From positions 19,769,001-19,833,000 of the forward strand of contig NC_071633.1 of the NCBI RefSeq assembly GCF_014839835.1: DNA of 64,000 nt, given 5' to 3'. The notes under the pieces are model-generated. The model made no database searches and was not told the origin of the DNA. It was given only the letters and a program-made list of their open reading frames with translations. The stretch is from Dryobates pubescens. Its lineage: Eukaryota; Chordata; Aves; Piciformes; Picidae. Made by a program: the position numbers and the translations under genes. The first letter of the stretch is position 1. The number at the start of each line of letters is the position of its first letter. Below are positions 59,005 to 64,000 of the stretch, in pieces.

Positions 59005-59060
59005 ATGATCCTTGAGACGATCTCCAAGGTCCCTTCCAACCCAGACTATGACTGAGGCCT
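59005..59060 (+). mobile_element. CR1 LINE 3' tail
   Basis: gatccttgagacgatctcca followed by aggtcccttccaacccagac and tatgactg matches the extreme CR1 3' end. Confidence 0.75.
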
Positions 59061-61237
59061 TTCTACAGAAGGGAGTTGTGACCAAGGCAGCTGAGGCCCC
59101 AGTGCCACCTGCAAGGTACAAGCACCAGCCCCTGGGCATGCAGAGGCTGCACCAAGCAGCAACCATTGCCCTATTACAGGGGCAGGTTCCAGGCTAACCA
59201 CAGAAGCTCTTCAGCTGGGTGGGGACAAAGTCAGCGGTGTGCAGTGGGTCAGAGCTCCAGGCAGCACCAGGGAACACACACAGCACACCCACAGCCCCTG
59301 CTGCTCCTCACTGGTGCTTTGAAATGTAGGGGGGCTCTGGGAGGGAGGGAGGAGGAAGTGCAGTGACAGAGCCCCCCAGGTGTGCCTGCTACCAGCTGGG
59401 TGGTGAGATGAGAAGGGGGCACAGTGCCCTCAGCACAGGTGGAATGGAGATCCCCTGACCTGAGCCTTGCCCAGCTGGGGCCACACAAGCATCACAGCAG
59501 CAGGTTACAGGGGGTGGGGCTGGCTGGGAGCTGGAATTAGGACAGCTCTGGGTGGAAAGGCATAGAAATAGGCTGAGCTCAGCACTCTGCCCATTACCAA
59601 CTGGTCAGCACCTACTGACACAGCCCCAAGCTGCCCCCTCACAGCAGCAACCTCCTCCCCAGGGAGGAGCAGCTGCAGCCTGGGCATGCTGGAGGAAGCA
59701 GCCTGATCCTACCTCTGACACTGCTCACTCTCCTCTGCAGCTGCCAAGCCACCAGGCACCCCCTGGCCCACAAACTGCTTTGGTTGCTGAGCTCTTCAGA
59801 TGCAAGCCAAGTGCTGGGCTGCTGGAGCCTGCCCCACTGCTCAGTGCCCACTCTCCAGGGGTGGGAAGCACCTGGGGCACTGTAAAGGTGGGAGGAGTGC
59901 AGGGCTGGGTTGTCAGTCACCTGTGAGACCAAAGAGGACCAAAGCCATGGCTGTTTGCTGGGCAGCAGCTCAGCAACACTCCTGCCCCTCAAAAGCTGAA
60001 GTGCTCCTGGTGGTGCTGAAGCTCTGCCCTGGACAAAGCCTCTGCAGCAGGGGAAGGGCAGCACAGGTGAGCAGGACATGCTGCAGCAGTGCCTTCCACC
60101 CCCAGGCTGCCAGCAGAGGTTGCAGAGTGGGTGCTGCACTTACACCTTGGAATAACCACCCCCAACCCCCCAGCACAGGCTCCCAGTTTCCTCCCCAGGG
60201 CCCCAGCTGCACCCCTGCCTGCAGCCCCCCAGCAAGCAGGGTGCTGGGGCAGGGATGGCAGCAGCTGGACAGAGGCTTTGTGAGTGGCTGCAGAGAGACC
60301 TTCCCCAGCTGGGCTTGGAGGCACCTGGGGAGGGATGGGGCAGCCGTGAGGGGCAGCAGAACCTGATGTGCCCCAGAGAGCAGACACCAAGAATGAATCA
60401 AAGCCTCCTGGGAAGCAAACTAAAAGCTGAGAGTAAGGCAAATAACTTCAGACCAATGGAGCAACTCCCAGGTTTCTGCATGTAGTAGGTTTTACTCCAT
60501 GGAGCAAAGGAAAGGCAGCTTGACCTTCCACACTGAACCTTCCCCTCCCTGCAAGAGATGACCAAACTAAAAGAAAGGTTAAAATCAGAGCTAAGGAGCA
60601 GCTGCCCTCCCTGCAGCTGGGAGGCCTCAGAGCTGCTGCAGACCTCTCCAGGCTGCTGCGAGCCAGGCCTGCAGGAAGGCAGCGGCCCCAGCTGCAGGGG
60701 CAGGAGCAGCAGTGTGCTGTGGTGCCTCCTGTGCAACTTCTGCATCTTGTTCACACACCTCAGGTCACCTGCACCGGCCTCAGTCCTGGCAACTGGTGGC
60801 TGAGCACCTGGCACCACCTCACCCACGGCTCCAGCAGAGAAAAACCAAGCCATTCCTCTCCTGTCTCTGGCAGCTGCACACTCCAGAGGAGGGGTTCCTA
60901 ATGCCCAGAGGTCACCATGGAGGTCTCTCAGTGGGCTGGAGAGAGCAGCAAGATTCCCTTTGCACCTTGTTTAAAGGCCCTTGTCTCCAGCCCTGCTCTC
61001 CAGGAAGACAAAGCAAGAGGTCTGCAGGGTCCCATCCGGCCGCAGCGCTGTGGGCTCTGACTTCCCTCCACAAGGCCTCCTCCAGCGCCCAGCGGTGTGC
61101 AGGAGCAAGGCTGTGCAGGTCAGAGACCTCCTTCCCCCTGCTGGGAAGCTAACAACAATGACAAGGTAGGTAGGGTGAGCTGGACTGTCCACCAGCCACC
61201 GAGCACTACGAGGTCCTTCCAGCCCCCTGCCTGTGGC

Positions 61238-61382
61238 TCAGAGCTTCCTCTCCCTGGGCTTGCTCCCAGCCTGCTCCTGCAGCGCTGCTGGGTGTCCATC
61301 CCCATTGCTCAGGCATCTCTCCTTCTCCTGCCTGTGCTCCTGCTTCTGCCTCCGGATCTCCTTGTACCGCAGCGTGATGTCC
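61238..61382 (-). CDS. PTDSS2: PTDSS2 last coding exon
   Basis: Encodes [20 protein letters not shown], then a tail ending KPRERKL and TGA. Acceptor tctctccctgcag. Confidence 0.95.
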
Positions 61383-64000
61383 CTGCAGGGAGAGACAGAG
61401 AGCTGCTGCTGCGGCCAGACCACCTCAGCACTCAGGCAGCTGTGCTCCTGGAGGGACCCAACCCCCCTGAGCCCCCTGGCTGGGGGCTTCTGGTGGCACT
61501 GATCCACCTCTACCCTGTGCTCGGTGCTAGCAGAGGCCAACATCACCTCTGAGGTGTGACCCACAGCACGCCCAGCAGGAGCCAGCAGGGGCAGGGGCCT
61601 CCAGCTACAGGTCAGAGAAGTGCTTGAGCTGGAAGAGGCCTCTGAGGTCATCAGCCCAACACCACCACAGCCACCAAACCATGGCCCCAGCTGCCATGGC
61701 CACAGGCTTCTGGAACACCTCCAGGGACAGTGACTCCACCACCTCCTAGGGCAGCCTGTGCCAGTCCCTGACCACTCCTGCAGCAGAGAGATTGATCCTT
61801 AGCTCAGTGTAGTTCTTCCAGCCTCAGGCAGCTGCTTTGCACTTCTGTGCTCAGAGAAGTCTCCAAACCAAACAGCTGAACCTCGGCTCACCCCTTGCTG
61901 ACTCTGGGACAGGAGCTCAGGGTGCAAGCTGTGCATCCCTCCCTGCAGCTCAGGAGGGCTAGGCTGGGTATCAGGGAATACTTCTTTGCTGAAAGGGTCA
62001 CCAAGCATTGGAATGCTCTGCCCAGGGCAGTGCTGGAGTCACCATGCCTGGAGGTGCTTCACCAGTGTGGAGCTGGGGCTTAGGGACATGCTTCAGTGCT
62101 GGGTCAAAGGCTGGACCTCATGGTCCTGCAGATCTGTTCCAACCAAAGATCTTCCCAGGTGAGTGAGGATGGCAGATGAGCAGCAGCCAGGCCCCTGCCT
62201 GTTCAGCTGCTTCTACAGATCCCTGCCCCAAGTGCTCCCACAGAGAGCAAAGCTCCCAGAGGCCTGATCCAGAGAGAGAACTGCCAGGACCTGGCAGGGG
62301 AAGCTCCCCGTTCACTTCGTGGCTCTGACACAGCCCCCTGCAGCTCTGGCACCTAACCAAGCTGTGATCTACCTTCAGGAGGCTGAAGAGTCAGGACTTG
62401 CAGGGGCCCCACTCAGCAATGCCCTGCAGGGCAGCCCCAGGCCGTGCTCACCGGATGAAGAAGCGCCAGGCTGTCCAGGTGAGCACCAGGATGATCCCCA
62501 GGATCCAGCACTGGGTGATGTAGAAGGGGAGAGAGAGGGTCAGGGTGTAGGGGTCGTACTTCACCACGATCAGGAACTCGGTGGCAGTAATAGCAGCAAC
62601 CAGCCAGGCCTGCTGGCCCAGCTTCTTGTGGAACTTCCTGCAACAGAGAGAGAGCTGAGCCTGAGCCGGGGCCCCCAGGGCCAGCCGGGGGCTCCGCTCC
62701 CCCAGCCCTGAGCCGAGGCCGTGCTGCAGCCGTGAGGCACACCGAGGCTGTGCAGCCCCACTGCTCCCGTGCTGGTGCCACTGAAGTGTCCCCTCAGAGG
62801 CTCCAGGAACACAGGAAGGGTTAAGCCTCATCCTCATACGATGCAAGAAGTATCCTGATGGTCAGGGGACTGGTGAATGCTCCTCAGACTGTCTGACCAG
62901 CCTGGGATCAGCTGAGGCCCAGGGCAGGCTATGAGACAGGAGCTCTGCTCCCTGATGTCCTCTGCAAACACCCAGACCCCCTGCCACGGCCAGGCCTCAC
63001 CCCTAGCTGACTGCAGGGGCTGCCCAGGACAGCACCACTGCCTCCTGCAGATGTGCCATCTGACCATGCAGAGCCAAGGACATCACTGCCCACCTCACAG
63101 ACCACATCTGTGCCCTTCCATCACCCATCTCACTCTGAAGCGAGGTTTTAGTGCTGCCTGAGGGAAGGAGCAAGGACAAGCTGCTGCAAGTTGTATTCTT
63201 CCCTTTGGCCAAAGCCCTGAGTCCAGGGGCCAGAGTCAAGCACCCCCCCCCAGTTTCTTAGACTTCAGAGCTGTGTTCCACACCACAGCACAAGCCCAAG
63301 CTACACAAAACTGTCCAACTGTGCCCATTGCATGCTCCAAAGAGTGAGCCCTGCAGAAGATCTGAGGCAGAACAGCCTCAGGCACAGCTGCTCCCTCACC
63401 AGCCCCACTCAGGATTCCACCTCCCAGCCACGGGAAGGCAAAGCAGATGCTCTGGGGCTGGGTCTGTTTGCCCCTGCCACGCTGGAAAGCTGCCCTGAGG
63501 GGAAGGCAAGCAGCTGGAGCACGGGGGCAGGGGGCTGGGCAGGGGGCTGGGCAGGGGGCTCACGGGTCATCCATGAAGTCGTAGATCTCCCTCATGGCCA
63601 CGCCGCCCACGTTGACGAAGAAGACGAGGCGCAGCAGCACCAGGCAGTGCTCGGGGGGCATCCACAGCACAAACTTCAAGTAGAAGGTGTTCAGCTCTGC
63701 CAAGAGGAACTGGGCAACAGGACACTCCAGTTACACTCCAAAGACTTCACCAAATCGGCCCTGGGCACCCCCCTCTCCCCCCGGCAGCACAAGCTCCTGC
63801 GCGGCGCTGCAGCCATGCCCAGCCTGGGCCTTTAGAGGCCTCCTGGGTGTATCAGCCACCACCACGGCAGAAAGCTGGCCAAGAACTGCCCAGAAGTTTG
63901 CTTTCAGAAGTCTCCTGTGGGCTGGAAGGGCTATGGCAAAATGCCCCAGCAGAAAGCTGGCCAAGAACTGCCTGGGGGTTCAACCGGGCTGCAGGACCAC
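61238..64000 (-). CDS. PTDSS2: Phosphatidylserine synthase 2, C-terminal part (last three coding exons), continues past the right edge
   Basis: PTDSS2 exchanges serine for the ethanolamine head group of phosphatidylethanolamine in the ER and mitochondria-associated membrane. Coding exons visible are 63564-63696, 62452-62637 and 61238-61382, together the last 154 residues. [60 protein letters not shown] and [13 protein letters not shown] match human PTDSS2 nearly exactly. At least three hydrophobic membrane segments are visible. The hydrophilic tail, [18 protein letters not shown] onward to KPRERKL, is shorter than and different from the human one. The catalytic N-terminal part lies outside the window. 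Gene orientation is the same as SYT12. Confidence 0.97.
61610..61880 (-). mobile_element. CR1 LINE fragment, PTDSS2 intron
   Basis: Inverted CR1 with ctgaggtcatcagcccaaca, acacctccagggacagtgac, tccaccacctcctagggcag and cctgtgccagtccctgacca. It lies between the last two coding exons. Confidence 0.88.
61940..62150 (+). mobile_element. CR1 LINE fragment, PTDSS2 intron
   Basis: Sense CR1 3' end: gctgggtatcagggaatact, tctttgctgaaagggtcacc, aagcattggaatgctctgcc, gtgctggagtcaccatgcct and gatctgttccaaccaaag. It faces the inverted copy about 60 bp away. Confidence 0.88.
62452..62637 (-). CDS. PTDSS2: PTDSS2 second-last coding exon
   Basis: Encodes [40 protein letters not shown] and [20 protein letters not shown], including two membrane segments. 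Donor gtgagc. Confidence 0.97.
62638..63563 (-). other. PTDSS2 intron, 0.9 kb
   Basis: Nothing recognised apart from ordinary intronic sequence. Confidence 0.6.
63564..63696 (-). CDS. PTDSS2: PTDSS2 third-last coding exon
   Basis: Encodes [20 protein letters not shown], then [20 protein letters not shown] and MDD with split codons at both ends. Acceptor ttcctcttggcag, donor gtgagc. Confidence 0.96.
63697..64000 (-). other. PTDSS2 intron running off the window edge
   Basis: No exon recognised upstream of the third-last exon within the window. A 22 bp segment, agaaagctggccaagaactg and two more bases, occurs twice (about 63,870 and 63,950). Confidence 0.55.

Larger units (their letters stand above)
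54197..61237. other. SYT12 upstream and PTDSS2 3' flanking region
   Basis: No further coding exon was recognised. The interval contains a pyrimidine 17-mer array (55.54-55.90 kb), a 23 bp repeat (56.58-56.65 kb), a CpG-rich block (about 56.5-58.1 kb), a CR1 tail at about 59.0 kb and, at its right end, presumably the PTDSS2 3' UTR of unknown length. No clear polyadenylation hexamer for PTDSS2 was noticed. Confidence 0.55.

Overview
This is host nuclear DNA from a bird. It carries at least 19 recognisable CR1 LINE fragments, it is GC-rich and dense with minisatellites as expected of a small chromosome or a GC-rich chromosome segment, and its spliced genes match vertebrate orthologues closely. 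The species cannot be read from the sequence. Four genes are identified with confidence, and a fifth is placed in a family only.

Layout: (1) about 1.57-12.59 kb, minus strand: a four-exon RERG-like Ras-family GTPase with a 7.1 kb first intron and a GGGGAT hexamer array in its third. (2) 12.6-18.15 kb: intergenic, with CpG-rich blocks and CR1 copies. (3) 18.16-30.55 kb, minus strand: MRPL21, seven exons, 186 codons. Five of its six introns carry large tandem arrays, about 5.2 kb in all. (4) 30,553-30,626: a 74 bp interval between the divergent start codons of MRPL21 and IGHMBP2, with ETS-like sites and GC boxes. (5) 30.63-46.78 kb, plus strand: IGHMBP2, 15 coding exons and 969 codons, with all helicase motifs, the R3H domain and the AN1 zinc finger present. 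Several introns hold minisatellites, and the one in intron 12 repeats the 3' splice site itself. (6) 46.8-48.8 kb: the gap between convergent 3' ends. (7) 48.8-54.2 kb, minus strand: SYT12, seven coding exons, 419 codons. (8) 54.2-61.2 kb: SYT12 upstream region with a pyrimidine 17-mer array and a CpG island. (9) 61.24-64.0 kb, minus strand: the last three coding exons of PTDSS2, which runs off the right edge.

Exons were placed by hand from translations, GT/AG sites and phase continuity. All junctions keep frame, and each exon length equals its codon count plus phase bases. Functionally the genes are unrelated housekeeping or neuronal genes: a mitoribosomal protein, an RNA/DNA helicase, a synaptotagmin, a phospholipid base-exchange enzyme and a small GTPase. 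The only shared control visible is the MRPL21/IGHMBP2 divergent promoter.

The most unusual feature is the run of unrelated short-unit arrays filling almost every intron on both sides of that promoter. Two MRPL21 arrays read, on the coding strand, as GNGCT pentamers (GGGCT, GTGCT, GAGCT), like immunoglobulin switch-region repeats. The IGHMBP2 intron 12 array holds 23 copies of an acceptor-like sequence just before the true exon. No new protein system, CRISPR array, RNA gene or viral fossil was recognised.
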